This document shows, piece after piece, positions 1-13,818 of a stretch of 64,000 nucleotides of DNA (positions are counted from its first letter, which is position 1; each line of letters opens with the position of its first letter). A program made the translations under genes and the position numbers. The notes beneath the pieces were generated by a model. That model saw only the letters and a program-made list of their open reading frames with translations, was not told the origin of the DNA and searched no databases. Source of the stretch: Lasioglossum baleicum (taxonomy: Eukaryota; Arthropoda; Insecta; Hymenoptera; Halictidae); the NCBI RefSeq assembly GCF_051020765.1, contig NC_134943.1, forward strand, positions 3,348,001 through 3,412,000. Direction: 5' to 3'.

Positions 1-471
1 CGCGTAGACTATGCTTAAAGCGATCGTAACATCTCCCCGGGGACTGGTTCTCGAGGAGAGGCCAGAAGCAAGGGATTTCTCGGTTACACTTAAGGATTTA
101 AGTCCGGAACAAAGGAACTCTTCTAGGGTAGGAAAATGCCGCCGGCATGGATTTCGATTACGAGATAGATAGGAGTTACATTAGCCTGATAGTTCACAGA
201 GCCGGCGCAGAACTTTTCAGCATTATCCTCTGTCCATTAAATCCGAGGATTGACTGTCTTAACATTAAAGCAAGGAAAAATTCAATCGGATTAAGAAGTG
301 CGATCATTAGCGAAATCGAATGAATTAATCGCGTCAATAACTGGACTGGCTGGCTCTATTTAACCGACAAGTACCCTACGATGAATTTCATTTAATTAGT
401 GAAAATACGCGACTACTACTACATTACGTTTAATTAATAATTTAATCGTATATTCAATAGTCTGATGATCA

Positions 472-506
472 GTAGGCTGCAGATCTGTGTACAAAATAAA
501 AATTGA
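472..506 (+). mobile_element. fragment of TAGACTGCGG-family MITE (one end)
   Basis: The segment resembles the left terminus of the repeat family seen complete at 40216-40413 (consensus TAGACTGCGGATC followed by ATGCAAAATAAAAATT). Here it reads TAGGCTGCAGATCTGTG then ACAAAATAAAAATTG. I found no partner end nearby, so it is a decayed or solo end. Confidence 0.45.
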
Positions 507-1249
507 CCAGGGTAACTGTAAAAAACAGAGGTTAAATAATTTATCGTTTTACGAAAATAACACGTTAAAAGTACTAACCTAGGTAATTTTTATATAGACT
601 TTCAAAATGTATAGGAAGATATTCATTGGGAATTAAAATGACTGCTATGCAAGAAGAAACTTCATGGTCATGAATATTCGTTGATCCTTTTTTGATTGAG
701 TTTCAGCTAAGTATTACTTTAGACGATGATGTAATGAAATATCGTACTCCCTCAAGGAACGGCACAGCGTCTACAATTAAATGGCCCATTAAGCTTAACG
801 GTAATTTATAAACAAAGACCTATACGCAACGTTATTGCTAGTAGAATGAGTTCAACCAAATCCTACTAATGGGACTTCGCCGTCGAATCTGTAAGGAAGC
901 GACGCGACGTTGCGAGCAGTCGCCTCGAAGTAGAAAGAAATACCAAGTGCTCTCGGATAATTACGATACGACTCGCTCAATGACGGCCATTAAAATTTAT
1001 TACCGAATGAGTCAGAGCCATTTATTCGCACATAGAACGAGCTGTTAAACGGCTTTCCGTTCCCTTCATGAGACGACGCCGTTCTTGATTTTGTTTCAAC
1101 ACGACGATAAAAAGTTCTGCACAGCAATAGTCATGCATCCTCTATCGATCGCTAGAATCATTCTTTTTCTTAAAACGAACGGAGCTTTTTTCTAAATTGT
1201 ATAGGAAAATTGCTTCAAGTTTCTTAAAATTGCAATTAAGATGCAGACA

Positions 1250-1295
1250 ATTTTTATTTTGCACAAAGAGCCACAGTCTACATATAACCATTATA
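1250..1295 (+). mobile_element. fragment of TAGACTGCGG-family MITE (right end)
   Basis: AATTTTTATTTTGCACAAAG followed by AGCCACAGTCTA matches the right terminus of the family. The left terminus was not found within a few hundred bases. Confidence 0.45.
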
Positions 1296-4023
1296 GTGGA
1301 AGTCAGTCGTTGAATAAGAAATTAATATAAAATGACAATATTGATTATACGCTCTTCTAACAGAAGGATTTCTTGGCTAGAAGCCTTCACTAGAATCTTG
1401 AACGAAGTTTTGCGAAAGTTGCTTTCGAGTTTCAGCGAAAATTTTCGAGCGTAACCGCACTTAACAATTTTAGCCTTGTTTAATATCGGTCGACGATCTG
1501 ATCGAATTTATTCGAAGTGGTCTTCAACAGTAAAACCACTGTAGTCAAAATGACTTGTATCTGAATTTTTCTTTTACAATTGTTGGACTTATGAAAACGA
1601 TATCATGAGAAAGTGAATAAACGGCTTTATTCAGTGCGCAACCTATTTTAATAATGGTTGGAACGTCGAATATTTTAAACATTGATGGTCAAAATAAATG
1701 GAAAAAAAGGAACTCAAGAGTGAAATTTCGATCAACGATCCAGGATGCCCACGGAGGGTTATAATAAAAGTCGTAGAAAGAATGAATGAGTTCAGTATTG
1801 TTATCACGATGAATGTATATCAGATTGTTGTTCGGTAGTTCCAGTATTAATAAGTCATACTGAGACCAGCGCCCGACTCATCGGCCGAATATTCATGAAA
1901 ATGCGATACTGCGTGATCGCTGAATCACCGGAAAATATTAATCCGAAAAACGACATTTTCCCACGGATATAATGGCACGACGGTGGATATCGCGGCGCGT
2001 TATAATCAGGGATGGAAATAACGGTTCGCGGATCCGCGTTTCATTCGATACGGGGGATACGTGTAATCTATGAACGAGTAGAATGACGAAGCAGCCGTGA
2101 TAGCACTCTCGTCTTACGATGCAGCTCCACGCAACTCGCATTCGAATGCACGGGATGCAAGTATGCATGCAATTAGATCGACGTCTAGGGAGAGAGTAAT
2201 CGCAGGAGGCGTCGATGTGCATGCACCGTTGTACGCGTACTCGTGCACGATGCACAGGCCATGCAACCATGAAGGACAGAAGCATTTCTCATTCCCGTTA
2301 TCGGTTTCTCATTCGTTCTATACTCTATATTTTACTCCGTGCTGTGTGCGCTAAATAATCCCTGTAACATTATAAATAAATCGCGGCGAGAGCATTGCGT
2401 AACGACGCCGCCAAAGAACACCAAGGAAGAAAGACGTTGCCTTGCGAAATAGGATGCTTCGCTTGTCCTGTGCGGATTCCTCGACTCCGGTATTTTCAAA
2501 CCGTATGTTTAAAGGTCCGTAACAATCATTTTGAACATTTCCTGAAATTAATATTCAATATTTAACAGCAAACAAGCCAAACACTACGCCATCTGTTGAT
2601 ATTTACCATCACGTCGTATATACTTCGAGTAAATCTCAGATTCCATTTTTTACCAGGCACACGGACACGGAAAAATATATATATCTGCGACGAACGTGAC
2701 GCGAGTAATTAAATGAAAAAGCAATTTCCTCGAAAACAATGCATTAAAGGTATCCTCGGAAGTCGGAAAGTTTCCTCGTGGCGCTCGAGTCAACTGACGT
2801 CTCGCAATAGTAAAAATCAAATGAAAATCCCCATGCGCCTGGGTGAGTTGCCATTTTTATTTTTTTTTTCTATTTTCGCGAAACTTATACTCCGCTTGAA
2901 CCGGTGATAAATCAGCTGTCGATTAACGAGCCGCGGGCAAGTTCGCGTGTCCTGAACTCGAGCCGATCCGAAGTAAGAATCTGGCTCGTTTCCAGGAGTT
3001 TTCCAATCGCCTTCTCTCTCGGGATCATCTCGAACTTCTCAGCTGGGCGATCGGCCATCGGCGTGATAACGAATGCTTTACGAACCGGAAGCGCGACTTC
3101 AGGACTTTGTGCCGGACTCGTTGTTATCTCCTATCCTCTGCGACTTTTTGCGGATAATTCCGCAGCCCCGGCGAGAGGAAACCGGGAGAGAAGGCTCCGG
3201 TGGCTTCCTCTTTTTTTTGTCACGGGATACAAACGTCACCCTTTATTTTTTTGGAGCGGAATTAAGGGGAGACCGAGAAGATTTGCTTGGAACCGTCGGA
3301 TAGAGGGTTGCAAGAGGGTGTGTGGGAAACTCGAAATCTTAAAAAGACCTTACGACCTAGCGCGGTGAACTATCGCGCACGTTTGCATATCCTTAGGTAA
3401 ACCCTCTTGCTCCTTGAGCCAAGCCGAATAGTGGGGCTGTGCCAGGAATGCACGAGCAGAAAGTTTCGGGGGCGACCACCTATATCCCGGAACAGAGAAT
3501 ACCTTAGAGATAAGATCCCCTTGATTCGGGAATTCTGAATTCTCGGGGATCCCTCCATACCCTATGCCGAAATTCCTAGTAAAGTTCATCTCTCTGTATA
3601 AACACCTTGGACAAAGATGATCTCTTCTTCGCTCGCCTGACAACGGCCAACTACGTAACAACTTGACGGTTGGCGAACGAAAGTCGCGGTAATTCGAACT
3701 GTCGCAATCGGACATAGTAAATAAACACACACCGGAAAGACCCGAGCTTTGTCGCGAAACCGTTGCGGCATAGTCTTTCCTGGAAACAATCAGGAACGAG
3801 GAGAAAATGATTCTTTGATACTGAAACAGCCGACGTGCTTCGAACGCTTTCGTTTTAGAGAGCTCCATAAAAAGATTATGAAACTAATGGGAAAACTGAA
3901 TGCGACAAAAGAAGGTTTGACAGAAACGTTGGTTAGATAGACAGCTAAAATTGATTGCAACACACAAGACTCGGATGGGAGTTTCCTTTGTTCTTGGATA
4001 ATGATTTTAGCTTTACGCTATTA

Positions 4024-4226
4024 GCGACCACTGATTTTTATACATTTATGAAGAAATTTTGGCTGGATGAAATATGAAACGATAAAAGATTAGAAGACTT
4101 AAAGAATATTGCAATGTTTTGTTTAATGCAACAACATCATTAAGGGATGAAATCAATTTTTATTTTACTTCTGCTACCCACAATCAATGCAGAACATTTT
4201 TATTTTGCATAAGGATCCGCAGTCTA
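4024..4226 (+). mobile_element. hAT-like MITE copy (TAGACTGCGG family), decayed left end
   Basis: The right end is canonical (GCATAAGGATCCGCAGTCTA). The left end is diverged, but the internal sequence (TTTATGAAGAAAT, a GGATGAAATAT-type block, then CCCACAATCAATGCAGAA) is collinear with the 205-bp copy at 60520-60724. Together they define a longer internal subtype, distinct from the 198-bp subtype at 27.2 and 40.2 kb. No clean target duplication remains. Confidence 0.65.
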
Positions 4227-4679
4227 GTTATAATTAATGCTTCAGCTATAGTACCATAACTTCTAAATATTGTGATAGTGCGATTCGAGGTGATCATTTA
4301 GTGTTTCAAAGAAATTTGTATATCATGAATGTAGTCACCATTCGCGTGGTTTAACGTTTTCAAAGGCGCAATAAATGTGAAATAGCTCATGTGAGAAGCG
4401 GCTGTTATTCATTGTAATAGCAAGATATTACACTTATAAAAACACGCTATGCAATTCTATGTCTTCAGTGATCTAAATTCCAAGAACCTGTTTGCACAAA
4501 GTATCTCAGGAATGAAATCGAGGCAACCTTTTTGCGTAGTAACCGTCATGAGCTTATATGCAGCGGCGGTAAAAGTGCAGCTACGCTTGCAATCAGCGAT
4601 TCTCATAGGCTGCTTGAATTCCAGCGAAATAAAAATGTAAAAATACAAGCGAAACTTTCGGTCATGCCACAACTAATAT

Positions 4680-5260
4680 ATTAGCTTCTACAAAAATTCG
4701 ATAACGCGTTGTTGCAAGTTGTTATAGCATTTGACACAGCAATTAGTTGGTGCTCGGTCTGTTTAGAACGTTAAAATAATCTCTTGATGATTTAGACGTT
4801 TTGATATTTTTCCAAGCTGTCTTCAAATTCTAAAGCGTTGAAAATATTATAAAAATTATTTGCATCGATTACCACGAACAGGAGCCAATCGGAAATTCTT
4901 TTTTAAATAATTTTCATAAACTGAAACTAATACATTGATGTTCTTAAAGTTTTGTAATTTGTCTACATGAATTGTACACCTACCCATTTTTGAAACACAA
5001 TGACGTGTATCAAGTCATTATACTTTTACAACATCCATGTGCTTCCAATTTTATCAATCCAGTGGTGTTTGAAATAAATTTTCGATTCATATAACACTGT
5101 TTTCTAATTAATTTTTGCAAAGATATTACCAACAGGTTCTTGTTCGGCAGACTGTATATTAGCTTACGCAAAGATTTGGTAATGCTCGCATTGTCGTAAG
5201 TTGTAACAGCGTTTGACACTGTAAATAGTTGGTGTTCGGTCTAGTTATTCGTTAACCGTA
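4680..5260. repeat. diverged tandem duplication, period about 478 bp
   Basis: A segment starting TTAGCTTCTACAAAAATTCG at 4681 recurs in diverged form from about 5159, sharing TTAGCTT, AAGTTGT, GCATTTGACAC/GCGTTTGACAC and AGTTGGTG(C/T)TCGGTCT. It is an old duplication with no coding signature I can see. Confidence 0.5.
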
Positions 5261-6409
5261 GGAAATCCGAGTTAATTGCCCCTCTGACAAGAATCACTGC
5301 CGGACGCTGCACGTTCTGAATCATGAAGCTGTAACATGCGGTCCAAAAGAAACAAGTACAACAAGGTAAAAGTGATGCAATAAATGGATAACAACTGTTA
5401 CGTCATGTTTCCGTCGCGGATCCCCGTCGACTGTTGAGAGAACAGTGTTCACGGCCGTGTCTATCGGATCTAGAGACCGCAGTAAAGCATTGACCTTACG
5501 AACGGCCACGTTTTGCGGAATGTTTTCATTCGATGTTTCCAAACTTTTGCTCCAATTGTGAAGCCACCCGTGACCGAAAATCCGCATGCAAACTAGCATA
5601 TAGTTAATCCCTTAAACATTTGAACAGCACCTCGCAGTTTCTACTTTTGTGTCCCACATTTCAACAGCACACATCGGATTGCGCCGTAAAGTTTCTTCGC
5701 TTCGTTTGAGAAAGTTCGGCAAGTTTCCCTTTGGTAAATCAAGGATTATCGAACGATGGATTGCGTAATTTATTCCATCATTTCTCACCCTACAATCCAC
5801 TCATTTGTTTTATAATAAATATTCGTTTTCGCACCGTTGTATCATGATTAAAGCGCTGGAGAGAAATTGGAGATCGGTTTTATGTCACAGAAATGTTCGA
5901 TCTTCATCCACGTTATATACATAAAATATTTAGATATTATTATTAGCCGATGTTGATGAAAACAAATTTCTGAAGATTGACGTCGAATAGGAACTTGGTT
6001 ATTGTAATCATTGTAACGTGTTTGTGCTACTCGTTATCTGATTGTAAGACGTGTTACAAGATCCATAAAAAATATTTGAAACAATTTAAATAGCATTCAA
6101 AATTAATATCGCGTGTAGAATTACCGCAGTTCAATTCTGTGTTAATTACATTAGAAATCAGGAACTGAAAGCGCCTGGCTAAACTCAGTATTCGACTTGT
6201 GCAGTAAACTTGATGTATGAGCGACCACAGTACGGTTACCGTCTACAAACTTTCCGAAATGAATCAAATCATACCATAAAAAAATTTGATCAAGTGTTTC
6301 TTAGGTTATACCCAATTCTTTGGTTAAAACTACATAGTTGCTGTCCGTTCTGGGATGAACAGTGCGATGAGAATGAAAGAAAGAACTGTTTCCTTGGCCC
6401 TTGTTTATT

Positions 6410-6462
6410 AATAAGGAAAATTTTTATTTTGCATAAAGATCCGCAGCTTGCTAATACAGATT
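6410..6462 (+). mobile_element. fragment of TAGACTGCGG-family MITE (right end)
   Basis: AATTTTTATTTTGCATAAAG followed by ATCCGCAG matches the right terminus of the family closely. The last bases are altered and no left end was found. Confidence 0.45.
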
Positions 6463-9400
6463 TCTAGTGTCAACACGAGGCAATATCAATGTTCACCGAC
6501 AAGATTCGTCGATTTCGAAAATTCTTTATCCTTTATTTCGATCACTACCATATCCATCAAATCTTCGACCTCTTCCGCTGCATTCGACACGATCGGCCCA
6601 GTTCAATAAACATAATGCTCCAAAATCAATGCGGAAAGCAACGTGTGGCTGACAAGATCCCATGAGAGAGCACGAAAGCACTCTCCGAATACGTCGCACC
6701 TCAAAAACTAATAAACGACCCCCTGAATTTTTCGAATCAACATATATTATATTATTCAGCTCTGGAGTGTACATTTTCCAGAAACCAGCGCCGTTTTCAG
6801 AATAAAATATGTATATGAAGACAGCTGCAACGTGCCGTGCCTGAAGATTTCCCGAAGACTTCCGTCTCCGCCTTGAGGCGATCGACGCTCGTCGTAGAAT
6901 TGAAAACTTCGTAACAGAAAAATCGGTCCATTGTCCTGAAGATATGGCGCGCAGGGGCCACCGGAGCGACTCACTTATGAGAGTTAACTGCACCTTTGTA
7001 TTCCAACCGCGCGATCCGCGATCATTTTTTACCACCCACCAGCGAAATTTCTGTAAAACGATTCTCTATCATGGAAAACAGCTTCCGATAGCAGTAACTT
7101 ATTCCGCGCGAATGTTGAACGAAATTCCTTTGTGAAGAAATTGCTTCCAAATTTATTTATTGTGAATTTGAAGGACGTTAATTTGCTAGAATTAGTTCGA
7201 TTTTACTACTAATTCCAATTGTCCAATTGTTCTCGGTTTTAAAAGTGGTTTCGGGCGAAGTTACATTATTTTAAGTGAAGAATCTTCTTTGGATATTTTT
7301 TCACGAGATTTCAAGTATTTTTCCAAAAATTTCAGTATCTCCAGTAAACAGTATTTACACCTACATTTCAGTATTTTGTAAGTACGTTGAAATATATTGT
7401 GATTTTTTAATATATACATTTTAAATATAGTATGCGAATTTCGTACTTATTCATTGCCAATTTAATATAATCCAAAAGCAACTGAAATTATTTTATTCAA
7501 CAAAGTTGCTTGTTTAAATTCGCCGCAATATTTAAAAATTTAGTAATATTGAATATTACACGAGAAATTATAAAAGTGAGATTATTGCAGAGCATAAAAC
7601 TTTATTTGATCGAATATTGTTTTTTTATAAATAGATTTTGAACTACACGAACGTATTGAATACTGTTACACAAATTGTTAGCAATTAACGAGAGGAACAA
7701 ATATAATTATAGGAATGATCTCAGCGCTTCGCTGCATTTTTTTCCAGTCTGCCTTGGCTTCAGATAGATAGCACAGCGTCGCGTTCTCGAGCATGTAACT
7801 ATCACCTACATCGGCCAGTGGTCCCTAATTGGCACTTCCGGCGGCGGTAATTTTACGATTTACACTCCGGAGAAGAGGAGCACTCTTATTCAACTAAAGA
7901 CAAAAATGTTTTCCCAGTCGTTGGTAAAGATCGAAAGTATCGCAATACATTGCAGACGATAAAGCCATAAATTGCGAGAACCTGTTGCGATAAGATAAGT
8001 GTATTTGGAATCACAGTCCATGCAATTTACACAGAATCTGATTCGTGATTAACCCGATGATTCGTAGAAATTATCAATTTTCGAAGACGATATTCACTTC
8101 CCTTGTACACATGCGCATATATGTACATAGTTCTTTCAAATATCCATGCATCCAAATTACACCGTTCGCAATTTCCGCGAAATTTAACAGGGCTTAACGG
8201 GATATTCGTGGTACCAATCCGCCATTGATATATGGGTCGAACAATTCGCAAAATAATATTAACCAAAAAGGATGTTAATGCATAAAATGAACGTTATCTT
8301 TTTTATTTATACGCTCGTAATTTACGAAGCACGTTCGAATGCGCATTCAAATTTACCAAACGCATTATCAACGATAAGAAATGCAATATGTACATATGTA
8401 CAATGTGGGGGGGATCGGCGTACCAACCGGGAATAAAGAAGAATTGTTCAGCACAAAATAACATGTATTTGCAATTGAAAAAAACCCAGTGATTTAACCT
8501 CGAACAAGATAACAAAATCGCGAACACGATTCCGCTTATAATTAATTATTCGAACTGCAGAAATTATACGTTTCAACCAGCTTCTAAAGGCTGAGTATAA
8601 ATACATATTCCGCGTTACTCTGAGCATGAACGACTCTCTATTAAAATAATTAACACTCTTTTTATTCGACATTGATTAACGCTGTATTTATTTGGGATCT
8701 TTTCATGCTGTAAATCTCAGTTGCTGACCTGTGCTATCGATGAAAATATTATGGCACATCGACGTACCAATAAAAACTTTAATAAAACCGAGTCGATATT
8801 CATAGATGGTTTTAATAAAGTTGCATTAGATTGTGTTTACACTGTAAGCGTCCCCTTCGAATGTAATATCCTGTTTCGAACGCTTTGAATTGTTCGAATA
8901 ATCATGGGAAGTGATGTAAATAATACTTTTTTTTATGGTTTGTGTTATTTTTTTTAAAAGTGTTATCTTATCCGAGAGAAAATTACTAAATCATTTATAT
9001 TTTCTGTTTTACAATATTATAGAGACTGTAGAGATATTTCTGTGAAAAATTGTTGTGTACATTATAAAAATAATAGTACAATAACTCGATAATTGCGGTA
9101 TTGTTATTTTTAAAAACTATACGAACTCGTCATGTTCAGTGGTCGGTAGTTAAAAATCTGTTGCATGTGTGAAAAATTATACTGGTGAGATAAACCTTGC
9201 TATATGAACTACGTGGCTTCAAGTATTAAATTAACGAATAAATGGCGAGATAAACAACCCCTATCGTTGCTAAAATATTTAATATTTTTTTAACGCTTAA
9301 GCAAATACATCAATTTTAGCTCATATTTGCAGAAACGCGTGGAAAAATAAAACTCGCAGCTAGAATTTCAGGAAAGTTGCACATTTATTCTTCAGTATTT

Positions 9401-9514
9401 ACAATCGACTTATGAAATAAATTAACCATTTAAAAATAATTGAACAGTCTCGGATCGCATTAAACATTAACCCTTCGCGGACGATGATTTTTTATGATAT
9501 AGATATATGTATAT

Positions 9515-9580
9515 TAGGGGTGGGCGGATATTCGGATCTCCGAACAATATAAATTTCCGGATACCCCCGCCCGGAAATTA
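9515..9580. mobile_element. hAT-type transposon end, GGGGTGGGCGG motif
   Basis: AGGGGTGGGCGGATATTCGG followed by a partial inverted copy ending CCCCCGCCCGG makes a short foldback of the kind seen at insect non-autonomous hAT termini. The assignment rests on motif style only, and I see no target duplication. Confidence 0.3.
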
Positions 9581-11608
9581 TATGTATATACATATTCCTC
9601 AAAGAACTAGATTTTGTATCCAAGTTTGCCATAATAGGAAAACTGGACAATATAGAATTTTGTACTATACATAATCAAATTGTTTGCAACCTCAGGAATT
9701 GCCAATCCTAAGCTTGTGAAAATATTATTGTAGCAAGGATCAAAAGCCGATTTAATTACTCAAAAATGAAAAAATTGTATATAATACAACTAGTGTCGCT
9801 AAATAACGAATTTAATTTCGAAGAACAAGTAATCCTTTTTGTAGAATTTTGTCTCGGAACAAAGGTTTCAGCTGGTTCATAGTTTTCCTCCGAAAGATCA
9901 GCTGCGAATTAGTCACAGGTGACTAATGGAACCGCATAGCAACGCGGGAAATTCCGTGCGAAACCTCGCACTCGTACCGAACGCTATTCCGCCGCTCCAA
10001 ATAATTACAAAAAATATTTGTACACGTTCGTCAATTGTATTTCCATATTTCATGTGAAAGGTTTACAACATATTTAAAAAGAAAACACTCGAAAAATCCG
10101 AAAATTAAACTAAACGCGTACCGTAAAAATTCGGAAAATAAATGAGTGAAGTGCTGTGACACGATCATCCGATTAAATTCGATTGTCAATTTCGAAATCG
10201 AAAACAAAAACAGAAATTATTTGCATTTCGTCGGGAGCAAATTTCTGAGCATACATATAATCGGTTTACTTGCATTTGTATTTCGGCCATTTAATGTTAG
10301 AACGGAGCAACAATGAATCAGATAATGAAGAATAGGACACGATGGCATCGAATGATGTTACACTAGTGCCACGCTAAAAGTGTATTATTTACAATTATTT
10401 TATTCTACCCTTATGTACTCTCCCGCTCAAAAGTTTGGAGTATGTTAGGATTTCAAATGGAATCGTATCTTTCTTATATAAAGAAATATTTTGCTCCAAG
10501 TATGAAATCATAAATTGTCTACCTCTATGAGAATATTATAGAGAAATAGCGTAACAATAAAACATTTTTCAATACTGTGAAGATGATATTGAGTACATTA
10601 TGAAGAAGCAAACATTTTAGTATAAATATTTTCTTTATATATGACGAGCTCTTTCACTGCATTTACTTGTACAGTTAATGGTAATATTTTCCACATTGAA
10701 AATATGAATAATTACAATGATAAGTATCCATTTTGTTTCAAAATCTTGTCAGGGGTAGTAACTTCTAATTCCAGTTGTAAAATATTGTAATATAGTTTTA
10801 AATTATGATATTCATCCATATTCATTTAAAAAACATATTTAAAGAATATATTTACTATCACATTTTAACGAAACATCAGGTAATGCAGTACGACAACAGT
10901 ACATGAGAAGAGAAGCTGCGAGGCAAGTCTAAGAATCGTTATTTATTTAATTACACCAAAAGGCAACAAGTTATAAATAGTTAGAACATGATCTGACTCT
11001 TAACTGGTCACTTACTGGTACATTCACCCTCTGCTAACCAGTTTTTGATCGCATTATACGGGCGTCTACTGTAAGTGTAATTCCAAACGGAGCATAAGTA
11101 TACGACCGAAAAAATTTCTTTCCAGAAGGCAAGGCGTGCTGGAAACTGTTGAGCGGGAGAGCGTCCGCGAGAACGTGACGGATAGATGAACGGTTTTTCC
11201 CTGTTGCCGCGAGAAATTCCAAGATTTTCGATCAGTGGTGCGTTCGTCTGTACACGCACTAGAACGCGCGAAACGCACGGGTCGTGAGAGGATGATTCAT
11301 GAGACGCTTCGAGACGGTCTCCACACGCATAGAGAACGCGCTCGTATTGTACACGGTCGAAAGTGACGCGTGTGTGTGCGCGCGTATGCATATGACATCC
11401 AGCTAAAAGCACATTTCACGGGCCAGATGTTCGGCGAGACACACGCACGGGGTAGAAGAGCCGTGGTGTATTGTGACTGAAGCGATCGGGTCAATGGAGG
11501 AAACTGAATCGTGTATCCGGTGTGCACGAAACCGTGTAGAGCATAATATATAGAAAGACAGAAAAAAAATAAAAAAAAGAATGTGAAAGACAATTCGCGC
11601 ACACTTAC

Positions 11609-11687
11609 CACTCTCGATATAAGGAACCAGCAACAGCATCAGCAGAAAGGGAACGTATCCGCAGTTATCACTGATCATCGTAACCAT
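11609..11687 (-). CDS. putative first coding exon with signal peptide; gene unknown
   Basis: On the minus strand an ATG at 11687 opens about 26 codons containing VPFLLMLLLVPYIES, a strong signal-peptide or signal-anchor core. The frame runs into a consensus GTAAGT donor whose first base is at 11608 (phase 1). An in-frame ATG at 11717 would lengthen the N terminus. Upstream lies a leader with (GA)n and CA-rich tracts, as expected of a 5' UTR. This would be the start of a secreted or membrane protein whose other exons lie to the left, perhaps outside the window; I could not identify any of them, so the gene is unnamed. It could also be a chance ORF. Confidence 0.4.
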
Positions 11688-11719
11688 ATTCTCTCGGGTA
11701 CACAGTTTAAAAGCCACTG

Positions 11720-12600
11720 GTCCTGGGTTAGGTTATTAGCACCACTTCGCGAGTACGTGCGAGCAACAATAAACAAAAACAACAACGCGACGTCGACGCG
11801 AGGAAGTAGCGGTAATAGTCGCAACAGGGGAACGAGATGAACCACCGACGGAGGATACAACGCTGCTCTTCTTGCTTGTACACGCGCGAGAGGGATAAAG
11901 ATAGAGAGAGAGATAGATCGAGAGAGTGAGAGTGAGAAAAGGGAGAAAGAGACAGCCTCGCGATACACGCAACGGGTCAAAGACGAGCCGACGTTACGGA
12001 TGTATATTTCACTACATAGCCGTCTGCGTACCAATTGGACAGCATAGCACACACTCGATTCTGTTTTCACTGATTTTACTTTGTATACGCGTTCCGTTGT
12101 TCGCGCGCGCGACTTTTCGGAGCAGCCGAATCATATGCGTGTGGGCGCAGGGCGACACGAAAATATGACGGACGTGAAAACACACGGTTGTTGCACTCGG
12201 GCACCACGGCACGCCTCAGGTTAAAAGACGAAAACTTACGCCATCGTTTTCCTCAACGGAATATTATCACTTTCACGCGAACGGTCCTTACCACCGACGA
12301 TCCGCCCCTCGTAACCTTTTTTCTGTCGGAGCTCCTGTCTCGCACACGGCAACTTCTCTCCCTCGGTCCTTTTCTGATCGAGAGACTCCTCTTTCCCGGT
12401 GTTTTATATTCGATCAACGACGCTACTCGATCTCACCACCGTGTCTAACGAACGCCGCACCAGCTGACCACTACTTTTCTCACACTCTTTTACCTGCCAA
12501 TCTCTGATTTAGCAGACGCATCGCAGCAGCAACAAAACACACGCACGACGTCGGCCAGTCGCCACCATCGCCACTGGCAGTCCTGCCACTGCTGGAGCCC
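11720..12600 (-). promoter_or_regulatory. probable 5' UTR/promoter region with low-complexity purine tract
   Basis: This block is richer in CpG than its surroundings and contains a long GA-rich run at about 11900-11955, with many CACACGC and GCGCG motifs. It sits just upstream of the candidate signal-peptide exon. The position and composition fit a TATA-less promoter and leader. No ORF in it resembles a known protein. Confidence 0.35.
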
Positions 12601-12644
12601 CGACTTCCCTGCCATGTTCGAGAGATGTTAGCCCCGAGGTTCGA

Positions 12645-12664
12645 ACTATGCCGACAGGTGGCGA
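12645..12664 (+). promoter_or_regulatory. CTCF-like core motif
   Basis: GCCGACAGGTGGCGATAG contains AGGTGGCG, the conserved core of the insect and vertebrate CTCF site. It lies at the outer edge of the putative promoter block. One short motif match is weak evidence. Confidence 0.25.
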
Positions 12665-13800
12665 TAGTTTACGTTTCGCCATTGAGCACTTTCACCAGAG
12701 GAGGAACTCGATTGGGTCCAGAGGATTCACCATGGGGTATACTTGTGGAGAAGGGATCTGGGTAGGTTTCGGAGAGATGGTTCTCGGTGCGCATGGGTAC
12801 GGAAATAGGTTCACAGTGAAGGCAACGATAGAAAGATATATTTCGTTTCGGAATCGCCAACGACATCTTATGAGAATTTGAAGATTTTCAATGCTGAAAT
12901 GAATATTGTAAATGCAGCTTTATGGGGTTGCATTGAATTGATTTGGAAGTACAATTCCCGAGGGAATTTTTGGACTTTTAAGTGACTTTTAAAAATGAAT
13001 TTTGAAGCTTAAAAATTGAATTTTCTGATAGTTTATTTAGGTTTGAAGGGATATTCAAAATCATGCCAAGTTTGATTTCCAACGGAACTTTCGAACTTTT
13101 GAAAACTTAAAGTTAGCTCTCTGTGATACATTTATTCGAGTTTGAGGGTGGTCAATTCAAATTGACTTCGCATTGTACTCTCATGGAAATTTCTGTACTT
13201 TTGAAAGCTCAAATTAAATCTCGAAAATTCTACTTTGCGGTAAGTTCATTTAGATTTCAAGGAAAATTGGAGATCATAGTGAAAAATCGTTAATTCTTGC
13301 TTGATAGCTCGGAGCAAAATGAGTAGATATGAAAGGGTTGATTCGAATAGATTTTAAAATGCGTTAGTGTATGCTAATATTTACTAAAACTCGACCTTAA
13401 TCTCTCGGATAAAATTGTCTCGATTTTTAGAAGATTCTTCGAGTTGATTTTAGAATATGTTCTCATAGGAATTTTCAAACGTTTCAGGGTTTGAATTAAA
13501 GGTACAGGATGGTACTTTGTATAGGGGCACTTGGGGACAGAACGATAGTAACTCGAAGTAATCTTGTTCACGTTAATACAAAAATCAAATGAACCAGCTT
13601 GAATAATATATTTTGTTCTGAGAGAAGGTGACATAGCAAAATGTTATGGAAAGTAATAGATTTGAAATAATCATAGATATTAATTAATATTAATACTAGA
13701 ATTAATATTGATTTTTCTTAAAAATCTTTCAATGCATTTGCTCTTACATCTAGCATGTCTTACCTTATAGTATACAATATATTAACACAAATTCGAAGTA
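12665..13800. other. AT-rich spacer, nothing supported
   Basis: I see no gene, structured repeat or transposon end. The only long frames overlap on opposite strands and are not recognisable. Confidence 0.5.
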
Positions 13801-13818
13801 TGCAGCTATTAGCTCGAT

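Larger units (their letters stand above)
1..11007. other. non-coding or intronic stretch, no supported gene
   Basis: I see no exon with good splice signals and recognisable protein in this stretch. The open frames around 2.1, 2.9-3.9 and 6.5-7.1 kb overlap frames on the opposite strand and match nothing I recognise. It carries fragments of the TAGACTGCGG-ended MITE family (about 472-506, 1250-1295, 4024-4226 and 6415-6455), an old tandem duplication at 4.68-5.26 kb and a GGGGTGGGCGG-type transposon end at 9.5 kb. If the putative first exon at 11.6 kb is real, part of this stretch is that gene's first intron. Confidence 0.5.

Noticed and set aside
6526..7035. 169-aa minus-strand ORF
   Set aside because: It resembles no family I know, has overlapping frames on the other strand and no splice context; treated as chance.
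12625..12660. tRNA-like GGTTCGAAC box
   Set aside because: The B-box-like word stands alone, with no acceptor stem, A box or anticodon arm at the proper spacing.
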